Both the position numbers and the translations under genes were made by a program. From UBA8515 sp038323465 (lineage in GTDB: Bacteria; Patescibacteriota; Minisyncoccia; Phycocordibacterales; UBA9973): a DNA stretch of 64,000 bases. The stretch lies in NCBI GenBank assembly GCA_038323465.1, contig JBBQGX010000002.1:1-64000 (forward strand). The letters run 5' to 3'. The notes beneath the pieces are model-generated. The model searched no databases, was not told where the DNA came from, and saw nothing but the letters and a program-made list of their open reading frames with translations. Below, piece after piece: positions 26,889-35,478 of the stretch (positions within the stretch are counted from its first letter, which is position 1; each line of letters starts with the position of its first letter).

Positions 26889-28097
26889 ATGCCTGAAAAA
26901 AAATTAAAATATAGTGAATTATTTATTCTTTCTCTTAGAACTTTTAGGACTAAACCCCAAAGAGCGATTTTAACAATAGCTGGTATGTCTATTGGGATTG
27001 CGACAGTTCTCCTCCTGGTCTCTTTGGGTTATGGATTACAATATATTTTAATTGGTAAATTGATGACGACGGAAGATTCACTCATAACAATGGAAGTCTC
27101 ATATCCATCAGAAAGTAATTTAACTATTAAACCAGAATCTCTTTTTGATTTAAAAAATTCGGAAGATGTTGCGGAAGTTTCGCCTGTGGCAGAATTCCCT
27201 GGTGAAATTAGTACAAATGGAACTTCAAGTCTTTTGATTGATACTCGTATTGTTGAACCATCATATTTTCGTTTGGCTGGAATATTACCAAATGTTGGTG
27301 TTGCTCTCGGAGAGGGTAAGGGAACGATTGTCTCGAGTCAGACTCTAATTGCCCTCAATACTCCCATTGATCAGATATCACTGGGAAAACTATTTAATAT
27401 TAAAGTTTTATATCAAGATGAAGGCGCAAGTTTAATTGAAAATGATATTTCATCAGAGGCTACTCCACTTGTTGGAATTATCACTGATGATGCAATGGCC
27501 CCCACGGCAATTATTAATGCTAACGCACTTTCAAAGGAGCCTCCTTATTATCGAAAAGTTTTAATCAAAGCAAAAAATGTTGATGTTCTCGAGAATCTTC
27601 GTGACAGATTGCTCGGTGAAGGATTTCTTGTTTCAGCTAAAATTGACTTAGTAACTCAAGCTCGTAAAATAACAAATATTATTACAATAATTTTGGGAGT
27701 CTTTGGTATCACAGCACTTATAGTTTCAGCTATTGGTATGTTTAACACTATGCTTGTTGGATTCCTTGAACGTATATATGAAGTTGGTATCTTGAAATCA
27801 CTCGGTGCGACAGATCATGATGTCCGAAATCTTTTCCTAGTGGAAGCTTCCATCATGGGGCTTCTCGGTGGGGCAGGTGGGGTGATTATAGGTTTCTCTA
27901 TCGGTAAGTTATTTAACTTCTTACTTTCGGTTGTAGCTCTACGCTATGGGGGAAAATCATTTGCACTGTTTTCTACTCCTTTATGGTTTGTTTTGGTTAT
28001 TATGGCTTTATCTCTATTTATTGGTTTTATTTCTGGTTGGTGGCCAGCACATCGCGCCGCGGGACTTTCTCCAAAAGAAGCTTTTACAAAAAGATAA
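26889..28097 (+). CDS. FtsX/MacB-family ABC permease
   Basis: The 402-residue protein has the MacB/LolCE topology. A TM helix near residues 20-45 (RAILTIAGMSIGIATVLLLV) is followed by a large extracytoplasmic MacB_PCD domain (~50-250) and three C-terminal TM helices. The last part includes ERIYEVGILKSLGATDHDVRNLFLVEASIMGL, the conserved coupling region of FtsX permeases. Such transporters are mechanotransmitters that move or release lipoproteins, peptides or cell-wall enzymes. It pairs with the ATPase at 25539. Proximity to the giant surface protein upstream may be functional but is unproven. Confidence 0.88.
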   Translation: MPEKKLKYSELFILSLRTFRTKPQRAILTIAGMSIGIATVLLLVSLGYGLQYILIGKLMTTEDSLITMEVSYPSESNLTIKPESLFDLKNSEDVAEVSPVAEFPGEISTNGTSSLLIDTRIVEPSYFRLAGILPNVGVALGEGKGTIVSSQTLIALNTPIDQISLGKLFNIKVLYQDEGASLIENDISSEATPLVGIITDDAMAPTAIINANALSKEPPYYRKVLIKAKNVDVLENLRDRLLGEGFLVSAKIDLVTQARKITNIITIILGVFGITALIVSAIGMFNTMLVGFLERIYEVGILKSLGATDHDVRNLFLVEASIMGLLGGAGGVIIGFSIGKLFNFLLSVVALRYGGKSFALFSTPLWFVLVIMALSLFIGFISGWWPAHRAAGLSPKEAFTKR

Positions 28098-28204
28098 AAA
28101 ACTTAAAAATTAATTTAAACCTACATACATTTCTTATGATCGTGAAAAGTGTATATAGGTTTGTTTGCTTGCGTTTATTGTTTTATTAGTTATATAATTT
28201 GAAA

Positions 28205-29923
28205 ATGAAGCTAGAAACTAAGAAATGCCAGAATTGTAATCATGATTTCACGATTGAACCAGAGGATTTTCTTTATTATGAGAAGATTAAAGTTCCAGCT
28301 CCGACTTTTTGTCCGGAGTGTCGAATGATAAGACGTATGATATGGCGTAATTGCAGGTCACTTTTCAAGAGAGCCTGTGATAGTTGTAAAAAGTCAGTTA
28401 TCTCTATGTATAGCGAAGAGAGAACTAAAAAAGTCCACTGTATGGACTGTTGGAATTCTGATGACAGAGACCCTTTTATTTATGCTCGCCCATATGATTT
28501 CACTAGAAACTTCTTTGTTCAGTTAAAAGAATTGCATGGAGAATGTCCGATTCTCTATGTTCATCATACGGGAACTCTAATACGATCAGAGTTTACAAAT
28601 TATAGTCTTGATAATAAAGATTGTTATTTGTCTTACTCTGTTTTAGGATGTGAAGATGTTTTGTATTCTGAAATAATAGATAAATCTAAAAATAGTATGG
28701 ACTGCTATGCAGTACAAAAAGTTGAGAACTGCTCGTACAATATTGATTGCGATACAAATTACAATAGTCATTTTGCTGTAAAATCACAAAAATGCATAGA
28801 TTCATTTTTCGTTTATGATTGTAGTAATTGTCAGAATTGTTGCTTGTCGTACAATTTGCGCAACAAACAGTATGTATTTAAAAATAAAAAATTAACAAAA
28901 GAAGAATATGAAAAAGAAGTTTTAAAATTATCACTCGATACATATTCTGGTTTTAAGGAAGCCCAGAAAGATTTTGATGACATTTTAAAAAATAAAGCGA
29001 TTCATAGATTTGCTCAGGTTTATGGTTCACAAAATGCAATGGGGGATTATATTGGTAATTCAAAAGATGTATACAATTCTTTTGATGTTCAAAATTCTGA
29101 AAATATTCGATATACAGTGAGATCCATTGCTAATTCTAAAGACTGCTATGATAATCAAGGAATCGCTTCTGGTGAATTGATATATGAATCAATTGCAACA
29201 AGTTTTGGAACCTATAAAGATTATTTTACTTATATATGTGTAGGGTCAAAAGAATGCGAGTATTCTTTTATGTGTAAAAATTGTTCGCATTGTTTTGGTT
29301 GTTCAGGATTAAAGAATTCGCAATACTGTATTTTCAATAAACAATACGATAAAGACGAATATTTCAAAATGGTAGAGAAAATAAAAATACAAATGAGTGC
29401 AATACCTTATATTGATATCAAGGGAAGGGTTTATAAGTACGGCGAACTATTTCCTTATGAAATGTCTCCTTTTGGATACAATGAGACAAATGCGCATGAT
29501 AATTTTCCTCTAACAAAAGAGCAAGCCTTTTTAAAGGGCTATCCATGGAAAGAAAAAGAAGAAAAAAATTACAATATAACGATAGAATCTAGAGATTTAC
29601 CAGATGATATTAAAGAAGTTACTGACATTATCCTTGATGAAGTCATCGCTTGTCCAAATAATGGAGACCAGAGGTATCAATGCACCACCGCTTATCGTAT
29701 TATTGCTGAAGAATTGCAGTTTTATAGACAAAAAGGCTTACCCTTACCTAGATATTGTCCTAATTGCAGGCATTATCAGAGGTTAGAATATAGAAATCCT
29801 GTTAAATTGTATACTCGTTCATGCATGAAAAGTGGTTGTGCTAATACTTTCTCCACAACTTATGCCCCGGTACGTTCCGAGAAAGTGTTTTGTGAGAATT
29901 GCTATCAAAAAGAGGTACTTTAG
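28205..29923 (+). CDS. Multi-zinc-ribbon protein, paralog 1
   Basis: I chose the ATG at 28205 over a TTG at 28199 because both paralogs begin at the same place. Residues 8-39 form a zf_Tbcl-like ribbon (KCQNCNHDF ... PTFCPECRMIRR), followed by CDSC/CMDC and, at the C-terminus, PRYCPNCRHYQR, CMKSGC and FCENCYQKEVL. The middle holds Cys/Asn/Tyr-rich repeats of about 20 residues (DCYLSYSVLGCEDV, CSYNIDCD) that look like a beta-solenoid. There is an internal duplication, because both RNKQYVFKNKKLTKEEYEKE and LKNSQYCIFNKQYDKDEYFK carry the same motif. The function is unknown. It is related over its whole length to the proteins at 36452 and 38268. Confidence 0.75.
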   Translation: MKLETKKCQNCNHDFTIEPEDFLYYEKIKVPAPTFCPECRMIRRMIWRNCRSLFKRACDSCKKSVISMYSEERTKKVHCMDCWNSDDRDPFIYARPYDFTRNFFVQLKELHGECPILYVHHTGTLIRSEFTNYSLDNKDCYLSYSVLGCEDVLYSEIIDKSKNSMDCYAVQKVENCSYNIDCDTNYNSHFAVKSQKCIDSFFVYDCSNCQNCCLSYNLRNKQYVFKNKKLTKEEYEKEVLKLSLDTYSGFKEAQKDFDDILKNKAIHRFAQVYGSQNAMGDYIGNSKDVYNSFDVQNSENIRYTVRSIANSKDCYDNQGIASGELIYESIATSFGTYKDYFTYICVGSKECEYSFMCKNCSHCFGCSGLKNSQYCIFNKQYDKDEYFKMVEKIKIQMSAIPYIDIKGRVYKYGELFPYEMSPFGYNETNAHDNFPLTKEQAFLKGYPWKEKEEKNYNITIESRDLPDDIKEVTDIILDEVIACPNNGDQRYQCTTAYRIIAEELQFYRQKGLPLPRYCPNCRHYQRLEYRNPVKLYTRSCMKSGCANTFSTTYAPVRSEKVFCENCYQKEVL

Positions 29924-29957
29924 TTAAAAAGAAAGTAAAAAATAGGAAGTAAAAGTA

Positions 29958-29995
29958 AAAAATTTGTGGAAAATTTAAATTTTTCACAAATTTTT
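29958..29995. terminator. Near-perfect 38-base palindrome, probable terminator
   Basis: AAAAATTTGTGGAAAATTT (29958-29976) pairs with 29977-29995 with a single G-T mismatch (a wobble pair in RNA). It lies 35 bases after the stop of zinc-ribbon paralog 1, and its T-rich 3' arm would act as the release tract. Confidence 0.65.
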
Positions 29996-30249
29996 AATTA
30001 AATTTTTCTTACCCCAAAATATCCTTTATCTGTAGCTTTTTTGAGGGGAATTTTTAAAAAAGGTTGACGAATTCCTGACATATTTACATAGTGTTAATTT
30101 CAGTTGAAAATAGGCAAAATTACCTTCTTTTATTATAAAAGTGGATGTATAATGTAAACCCAAAAACAAAAAATAATTTTTGGACATTATTAACCCTCGA
30201 TTAGCATCGGGACTCCGATAGCATCATCGGATATAAATTTAAAAAAAAT
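29996..30249 (+). promoter_or_regulatory. Leader/control region of nrdJ with mutually exclusive hairpins
   Basis: At 30206-30230 the segments ATCGG (30206-30210), CCGAT (30215-30219) and ATCGG (30226-30230) lie close together, and CGAT (30198-30201) lies just before them. CCGAT can pair with either ATCGG copy but not both, giving two alternative hairpins ending 20 bases before the nrdJ ATG. No cobalamin-riboswitch core and no NrdR box was found here. A TATAAT-like TATAAT at ~30147 (GTATAATG) could be the -10 element. Confidence 0.4.
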
Positions 30250-32592
30250 ATGCCTTCAAAAAAGAAAGTTGTTTCAAAAAAAGAAGAAGGGAAGGTCGCA
30301 AGTTTAAAGAAAGAAATTGTTTCTGAAAAAAAATTAATCAAGGATAGTTTTATTAAAGGCGTTATAAAAAGAAACGGAGTGACTGTTCCTTTTGATATCG
30401 ACAAAGTTACGAATGCTATTAATAAAGCCATGCTTGCAAGCGGTGAAGGTTCGATGAAAGATGCAGAGCGTGTGGCGGAGAGAGTACAAACAGAAATAGT
30501 CAAAATAGCCAAGAAATATAAGAACTTTATACCAACAGTTGAAGGTGTTCAGGATACAGTTGAGCAAGAATTGATGCTTTCGGATTTTGTTCGAACTTCT
30601 AAAAATTATATTCTCTATCGTGAGGAGCGGGCTCGTCTACGTTCTCACTCTGTCGTTGTGCCTGAGCATTTAAAAAAATTAACAGAAGAAAGTAAAAAAT
30701 ATTTTCGAAACCCACTTTCTGAATTCGTTTATTATCGTAGTTATGCAAAATGGATTAAAGAGGAAGGTCGTCGAGAAACTTGGATTGAGACGATTGATCG
30801 TTATGTAGAGTTCATGAAAAAGAATCTCGGCAGTATGATGAAAGATAGTGAATACGAAGAAGTGCGTGAGGCAATATTAAAACAAGAATCGATGCCTTCA
30901 ATGAGACTACTCCAATTTGCGGGTGCTGCTGCCGAGAAGACAAATGTCTGTGCTTATAATTGTTCCTTTGTGGCTCCATCTAAATTTCAAGACTTTGGTG
31001 AAATTATTTATATCTCAATGTGTGGCACCGGTGTCGGATTCTCGGTTGAAAGTAAAAATATTCAATCTCTTCCTCAAATTAAAAATCAAACAGGTAAAAA
31101 ATTTCCAACTTATGTAATACCTGATACTAAAGAAGGTTGGGCTGATGCTTTTGTCTATGGTATGAAGACTTGGTTTGATGGAAATGACGTCGAATTTGAT
31201 TTCTCACTTCTTCGTCCAGCAGGAGCACGCCTTGAAACAATGGGAGGAAAGAGTTCTGGTCCAAAACCATTGGTAGATTTACTTGGTTTTACTCGAGAAC
31301 GTATAATTCGCCGGCAAGGACGACATCTTCGTAATATTGATGCTCATGATATCATTTGTAAGATAGGGGAATGTGTTGTCTCTGGAGGAGTTCGCCGTAG
31401 TGCCCTTATCTCGCTTTCTGATCTCGATGATCAGGAGATGCGTGATGCCAAGAATGGTCAATTTTGGCTCAATGAAGGGCAGAGAATGTTAGCTAACAAC
31501 TCTGCAGTTTATAATACAAAACCCACCGAAACTGAATTTCTAAAAGAGTGGATTGCTTTGATGGAATCAGGTAGTGGTGAGAGAGGAATATTTAATCGTG
31601 GTTCACTTTACAAATCACTCCCTAAGAGAAGACTTGAAAAATCAGCTGACTACATCGGAGAGATGGGGACTAACCCATGCGGTGAAATTATTCTAAGATC
31701 AAAACAATTTTGTAATCTATCAGAAGTTGTAGCACGCGATGATGATACGGAAGAATCATTGATGAGGAAAATTCGCGTCGCTACTATTATTGGAACTTAT
31801 CAATCAACTTTGACTAAGTTTGGATATTTATCAAAAGAGTGGAAGGATAATTGTGATGAAGAAAGACTTTTGGGTGTCTCAGTGACAGGTCAGTGGGATT
31901 CAAAAATCTCACGTGACCCCGTAATGCTTTCAAAACTTCGACTTGAAACTATTCGTGTCAATAAAATATATGCCAAGCGATTTGGAATTGGTGAATCTAC
32001 TTGTATTACCGCCGTTAAACCATCCGGCACTGTATCTCAAACTGTAGACTGTGCTTCTGGTATGCATCCACGGCATGCTCCTTACTATATAAGACGTATT
32101 CGTATTTCGGCTACTGACTCACTTTTCAAAATGATGAAAGACCAAGGAGTACCATATCACCCAGAAGTAGGACAGACTTTGGATAATGCTAATACTTTCG
32201 TTTTGGAGTTCCCAATGAAAGCACCTGATGATGCAATCTGTAAAGATGATATCACAGCACTCGATCAGCTAGAACATTGGAAAGTTGTCAAAGTAAATTA
32301 TACTGAACATAATCCTTCCGTAACTATTTCTGTCGGCGAGAACGAATGGATCAAAGTCGCTCATTGGTTGTATCAAAATTGGGATATTGTGGGAGGATTA
32401 TCATTTCTACCAAGAACCAACCATGTTTATCAACTCGCTCCGTATGAAGCAATAGATGAAAAAACATACAAAGAGCTTACAAGTAAAATGCCAGATTTTG
32501 ATTTCTCTAAAATTGTAACTTATGAATTAAGGGATGAAACAGAAGTAAAGAGGGAACTTGCTTGCGTTGCTGGTGTTTGTGATATAGTATAG
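30250..32592 (+). CDS. nrdJ: Adenosylcobalamin-dependent (class II) ribonucleotide reductase
   Basis: It reduces ribonucleotides to deoxyribonucleotides using a B12-derived radical and needs no oxygen. Residues ~35-120 are an ATP-cone (GVIKRNGVTVPFDIDKV ... YILYREERARLR) for allosteric control. The catalytic barrel has the first redox Cys in CAYNCSFVAPS, the FGEIIYISMCGTGVGFSVE loop, the thiyl-radical Cys in NPCGEI, and the second redox Cys 11 residues later (QFCNLSEV), the same spacing as C408/C419 of Lactobacillus RTPR. It ends ACVAGVCDIV, a Cys pair five apart like RTPR C731/C736, which re-reduces the active site. Length (780) fits an ATP-cone monomeric form. No class I subunit or NrdG is seen, so DNA precursor supply probably depends on imported B12. 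Confidence 0.93.
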   Translation: MPSKKKVVSKKEEGKVASLKKEIVSEKKLIKDSFIKGVIKRNGVTVPFDIDKVTNAINKAMLASGEGSMKDAERVAERVQTEIVKIAKKYKNFIPTVEGVQDTVEQELMLSDFVRTSKNYILYREERARLRSHSVVVPEHLKKLTEESKKYFRNPLSEFVYYRSYAKWIKEEGRRETWIETIDRYVEFMKKNLGSMMKDSEYEEVREAILKQESMPSMRLLQFAGAAAEKTNVCAYNCSFVAPSKFQDFGEIIYISMCGTGVGFSVESKNIQSLPQIKNQTGKKFPTYVIPDTKEGWADAFVYGMKTWFDGNDVEFDFSLLRPAGARLETMGGKSSGPKPLVDLLGFTRERIIRRQGRHLRNIDAHDIICKIGECVVSGGVRRSALISLSDLDDQEMRDAKNGQFWLNEGQRMLANNSAVYNTKPTETEFLKEWIALMESGSGERGIFNRGSLYKSLPKRRLEKSADYIGEMGTNPCGEIILRSKQFCNLSEVVARDDDTEESLMRKIRVATIIGTYQSTLTKFGYLSKEWKDNCDEERLLGVSVTGQWDSKISRDPVMLSKLRLETIRVNKIYAKRFGIGESTCITAVKPSGTVSQTVDCASGMHPRHAPYYIRRIRISATDSLFKMMKDQGVPYHPEVGQTLDNANTFVLEFPMKAPDDAICKDDITALDQLEHWKVVKVNYTEHNPSVTISVGENEWIKVAHWLYQNWDIVGGLSFLPRTNHVYQLAPYEAIDEKTYKELTSKMPDFDFSKIVTYELRDETEVKRELACVAGVCDIV

Positions 32593-32604
32593 TTTTTGGT
32601 TACG

Positions 32605-32673
32605 CAGAAACATGAAATTTTTCCCGCTTTACCCCAAAGGGGCCCTACACGGATAAAAATTTTCATGTTTCTG
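32605..32673. repeat. Conserved-loop palindrome, copy A
   Basis: Arms 32605-32622 and 32655-32673 (CAGAAACATGAAATTTTT and its complement with one extra T) enclose a GC-rich loop (32623-32654). That loop is nearly identical to the loop of an otherwise unrelated palindrome at 53312-53397; shared pieces include CCCGCTTTA, CCCAAAGGGGCCC and TACACGGAT. It lies between nrdJ and the ECF-type gene. See the finding on this element. Confidence 0.75.
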
Positions 32674-32689
32674 TTTCACCATTTTATTT

Positions 32690-33208
32690 ATGAAAAAACA
32701 AATTAAATATATAATAGTCTTTTTATCTGTCTTTGCGATTAGACTTGTGCCATTTCGTGCTCCAAATGTGGAGCCAATAATGACAGTGGTTATGCCTTTT
32801 GGAAAAGTTTACGGAGGGTTATATTCCTTTGCCTTTGGTTTCTTCAGTATTGTGTTTTTTGATTCTATTACGTCAGGATTTGGTGTCTGGACTCTTGTGA
32901 CAGCTCTTTCTTATGGTGCGCTAGGATTAGGAGCTAACTATTATTTCAAAAATAGATCAGGACGTGTAAATTATGCTATATATGCAGTTGTCGCTACTAT
33001 ATTTTATGATGCTATTACAGGACTTACTATTGGACCACTTTTCTTTCATCAATCATTTATGGTTTCTTTGATTGGACAGATTCCTTTTACTGCTCTTCAC
33101 TTGCTAGGTAATGTATCTTTTGCTATAGTACTCTCACCAGTGATAGAAAAGTGGTTAGTTAAAGAAGAAAAGTTAGTTACTGTGGGTAAAGTTGTGCTGG
33201 TAAGTTAG
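32690..33208 (+). CDS. ECF-type transporter substrate-binding (S) component, probable cobalamin
   Basis: The 172-residue protein has about six hydrophobic helices and the fold features of ECF S components. It begins KQIKYIIVFLSVFAIRLVPF, then RAPNVEPIMTVVMPFGKVYG and FFDSITSGFGVWTLVTALS, and carries a second Asp-containing helix (YDAITGLTIGPLFFHQS). S components bind a vitamin in the membrane and share an energising module encoded elsewhere; no A or T component is seen in this window. The specificity call is from context: it sits between a B12-dependent reductase and a cobalamin riboswitch controlling B12-binding-like proteins. The alternative is another vitamin such as riboflavin. Confidence 0.7.
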   Translation: MKKQIKYIIVFLSVFAIRLVPFRAPNVEPIMTVVMPFGKVYGGLYSFAFGFFSIVFFDSITSGFGVWTLVTALSYGALGLGANYYFKNRSGRVNYAIYAVVATIFYDAITGLTIGPLFFHQSFMVSLIGQIPFTALHLLGNVSFAIVLSPVIEKWLVKEEKLVTVGKVVLVS

Positions 33209-33229
33209 TTGTATTTTAAAATTTAAATT

Positions 33230-33386
33230 AATGTATTTGGAAGTGAGGTTAAATTCCTCCACTGTGCCGCAACGGTAATACCCCGAAAAGGGGATAAGTC
33301 CGGTCTTAATACATTGATGTTTCCCGAGCAGGAGAATATCTCTAAAATATTTAGACATAAAACCCCTTCAACTCGGAAGGGTTTTT
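33230..33386 (+). ncRNA. Cobalamin riboswitch with intrinsic terminator
   Basis: AATGTATT (33230-33237) pairs with AATACATT (33308-33315) to close the aptamer. Inside are the conserved core elements GAGGTTAAATTCCTCC, ACTGTGCCGCAACGGTAATA and, after a CCCC/GGGG hairpin, AAGTCCGGT (the B12-box position). A candidate kissing stem-loop CCCGAGCAGGAGAATATCTC follows. The expression platform ends in a terminator (33359-33386, AAAACCCCTTC/GAAGGGTTTTT with one mismatch, then T5). B12 binding would therefore be expected to terminate transcription and shut off the genes from 33408 on. The match is to Rfam's cobalamin family by eye, not by covariance search. Confidence 0.85.
33359..33386 (+). terminator. 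Riboswitch expression-platform terminator
   Basis: AAAACCCCTTC (33359-33369) pairs with GAAGGGTTTTT (33376-33386) across a six-base loop, followed by further T-rich sequence. It ends 22 bases before the start of the DUF4430 gene at 33408. Confidence 0.75.
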
Positions 33387-33407
33387 ATTATTTTAAATTA
33401 AATAATT

Positions 33408-33911
33408 ATGATAAAGAAAAATAAAAAGATATTAATAGGAATAGGATTAATTTTAATAATTATTTCTGGATTTCTATTTTTGAATAGAGAAAAACAAATA
33501 CCCACAACTACTCTATTAGAGAAAAGTTATAGTCAAGAAAAAATAGACAAAGGAATACAAATCCCCAGTCAGAAGATAAAAAAAATAGAAACGCTGTCCC
33601 AACTAGAAAATGTTAAAAGAATTAAAGTATCGTTAATTTTAAAAGATAAAACATATAATACTGAAATTAAAGAAGGTAGTTCTGTTTTTGAAACCATGTT
33701 AAATATTGAAAAAGAAAGTACAAAAGAAAATCAATTTAGTTTTAAATATATAGAAAATTTAGGAATGGGGAGTTTTGTAAATGAAATAAATGGGGTGGTC
33801 GGTTCTCCAGGGGCCTATTGGATATATTATGTGAATGGTAAAGAAGCAGGAATAGGAGTGTCGAAATATATATTAAAAGAGGGGGATATTATTAATTGGA
33901 AACAAGAATAA
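33408..33911 (+). CDS. Membrane-anchored DUF4430 (transcobalamin beta-domain-like) protein
   Basis: Residues ~8-27 are one TM helix (ILIGIGLILIIISGFLFL), so the rest is outside the cytoplasm. Residues ~75-167 are a DUF4430 domain: KVSLILKDKTYNTEIKEGSS, then the diagnostic GAYWIYYVNGKEAGIGVSKY and the closing LKEGDIINW. DUF4430 is the fold of the C-terminal domain of animal transcobalamin and intrinsic factor, which clamps over B12. The gene is the first after the cobalamin riboswitch. I infer that it is a cell-surface B12-binding protein, probably passing the vitamin to the S component at 32690. Confidence 0.82.
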   Translation: MIKKNKKILIGIGLILIIISGFLFLNREKQIPTTTLLEKSYSQEKIDKGIQIPSQKIKKIETLSQLENVKRIKVSLILKDKTYNTEIKEGSSVFETMLNIEKESTKENQFSFKYIENLGMGSFVNEINGVVGSPGAYWIYYVNGKEAGIGVSKYILKEGDIINWKQE

Positions 33912-33915
33912 AAAA

Positions 33916-35460
33916 ATGAAAAACAAAATTTTAATAATTACATTTACAATATTATCACTTTTTATTTTTAATTTTGCTTATGCAGATACTAATATTCATT
34001 TGCAGATTAAAACGACAACAGATTTATTTAATCAAACCATTACTGTTGCTTCGTGTGATAGTGATAACGATATAGTAACTCCCGATCTGACAACTCCTTA
34101 TTGTGCTATAAAGAACAAGACATCATTGCAAAATGATTGGTCTTTTGGAGAATTTGGAGCATTTTTAAATTCACTTAATAATATTTCAGGATCTACAACA
34201 AAAGATAAAGATGGCAATCCCGTCTATCACTATTGGAGTTGGTCTTTAAATAATGAGATGGCGATGGAAGCTCTAAATGTGTATCAATTAAAAGAAAATG
34301 ATTCTATCTTGTTGGAATTTATTGATCCACAAGAACCAACTCCATTGCCTGAAGTCTTGAAAGAACCCACTCATATTTCTCATTCTTCTGGTGGTTCATA
34401 TGTAACGCAAGTTAAAAAAGTAGTATTTGATGTTAATAAAGCAATTGAGTTTTTGTTATTAAATCAAAAAAAAGATGGATCCTTTGCTTCACCGATGTAT
34501 ACAGATTGGGTCGCTATTGCTCTTGGTGCTATCGATAATTCAACATTAAAATCAAACATTTTAAATTATTTAAAATCCAATCCAATCCAATCATCTCTCC
34601 TTACTGATTACGAGAGACGTGCTATGGCCCTTTTGGCACTCGGTGTAAATCCTTATGATGGAACAGAAGTAAATTATATTAAAAAAATTATTGAAAGTTT
34701 TGATGGAGTACAATTTGGTGATGCGACTATGATCAATGATGATATCTTTGCTTTGGTTGTACTGCAAAATGCTGGTTATCATATAAATGATGAAATAATT
34801 AAAAAAGATGTTACTTATATTATTTCTAAACAAGAGAAAAATGGTGGATGGGGGAGTGTTGATATGACTTCCGCGGCGATCATGTCGATAAAGGAATTCA
34901 AAGATATCTCTGGCACCTCAGAGAGTCTCAAGAATGCAGAGAATTATTTGATTGGAGAAAAAAAATCAGATGGAGGATTTTCGAATTCTTTTTCCACTTC
35001 TTGGGTTTTGCAAAGCTTATCAGATGATAGTAGATTTATAAATGCTGAAGAATATTTAATAAAAAATCAACAAGCAGATGGAGGATTTGAAGATGTTTCA
35101 TCTGATATAAATACTAGAGTTTGGGCGACGGCTTACGTTTTACCTGCTATTTTACATAAATCGTGGAATGATATTTTAGTTGATTTTCCAAAACAAGTAG
35201 AAAAAGAAAAGACTGATAAAATTATAGAAAGTATTTTTATTCCTTCATCTCTCGAAGTGGTGATAAAAAAGACTCCACGTAATAATTCTAATTTAACTAT
35301 TACTAAAACTCCTGTCATAATAGAAATTATTGAAAATCAAAATCAAAATCAAAATCAAAAAGAGAATCAGAATATCTTTAAAATTAAGGAAGTTTCTAAT
35401 TTTAAACGTACATGGAAAGCTATTAAATCACCATTTGTTTGGCTTTGGTATCGGCTTTAA
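33916..35460 (+). CDS. Exported DUF4430 plus alpha/alpha-toroid protein, transcobalamin-like
   Basis: A signal peptide (ILIITFTILSLFIFNFAYA, residues ~4-23) is followed by a DUF4430 domain (~25-140, ending YWSWSLNNEMAMEALNVYQL, LKENDSILLEF). Residues ~170-425 are an alpha/alpha toroid with prenyltransferase/squalene-oxidase-type repeats: LLNQKKDGSFASPMYTDW, ISKQEKNGGWGSVDMTSA, GEKKSDGGFSNSFSTSW, IKNQQADGGFEDVSSDI. Animal B12 carriers combine the same two folds, but in the order toroid then DUF4430. The C-terminal ~70 residues are Asn/Gln-rich and basic, with a short hydrophobic end. The only two cysteines are in DUF4430 (VASCDSD, PYCAIK) and could form a disulfide. It lies 4 bases after the previous gene. 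Confidence 0.8.
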   Translation: MKNKILIITFTILSLFIFNFAYADTNIHLQIKTTTDLFNQTITVASCDSDNDIVTPDLTTPYCAIKNKTSLQNDWSFGEFGAFLNSLNNISGSTTKDKDGNPVYHYWSWSLNNEMAMEALNVYQLKENDSILLEFIDPQEPTPLPEVLKEPTHISHSSGGSYVTQVKKVVFDVNKAIEFLLLNQKKDGSFASPMYTDWVAIALGAIDNSTLKSNILNYLKSNPIQSSLLTDYERRAMALLALGVNPYDGTEVNYIKKIIESFDGVQFGDATMINDDIFALVVLQNAGYHINDEIIKKDVTYIISKQEKNGGWGSVDMTSAAIMSIKEFKDISGTSESLKNAENYLIGEKKSDGGFSNSFSTSWVLQSLSDDSRFINAEEYLIKNQQADGGFEDVSSDINTRVWATAYVLPAILHKSWNDILVDFPKQVEKEKTDKIIESIFIPSSLEVVIKKTPRNNSNLTITKTPVIIEIIENQNQNQNQKENQNIFKIKEVSNFKRTWKAIKSPFVWLWYRL

Positions 35461-35466
35461 TTCATG

Positions 35467-35472
35467 TATAAT
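35467..35472 (+). promoter_or_regulatory. -10 element for the thioredoxin/dsbB pair
   Basis: TATAAT ends six bases before the ATG at 35479, so a leaderless transcript for the thioredoxin-like gene is likely. A weak TTTGGT 17 bases upstream could be the -35. This also favours ATG 35479 over ATG 35464 as the start. Confidence 0.45.
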
Positions 35473-35478
35473 ATAAGA

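Noticed and set aside
30000..30249. Cobalamin riboswitch controlling nrdJ itself
   Set aside because: The conserved core and B12-box elements are absent here; they are found only at 33230-33315.
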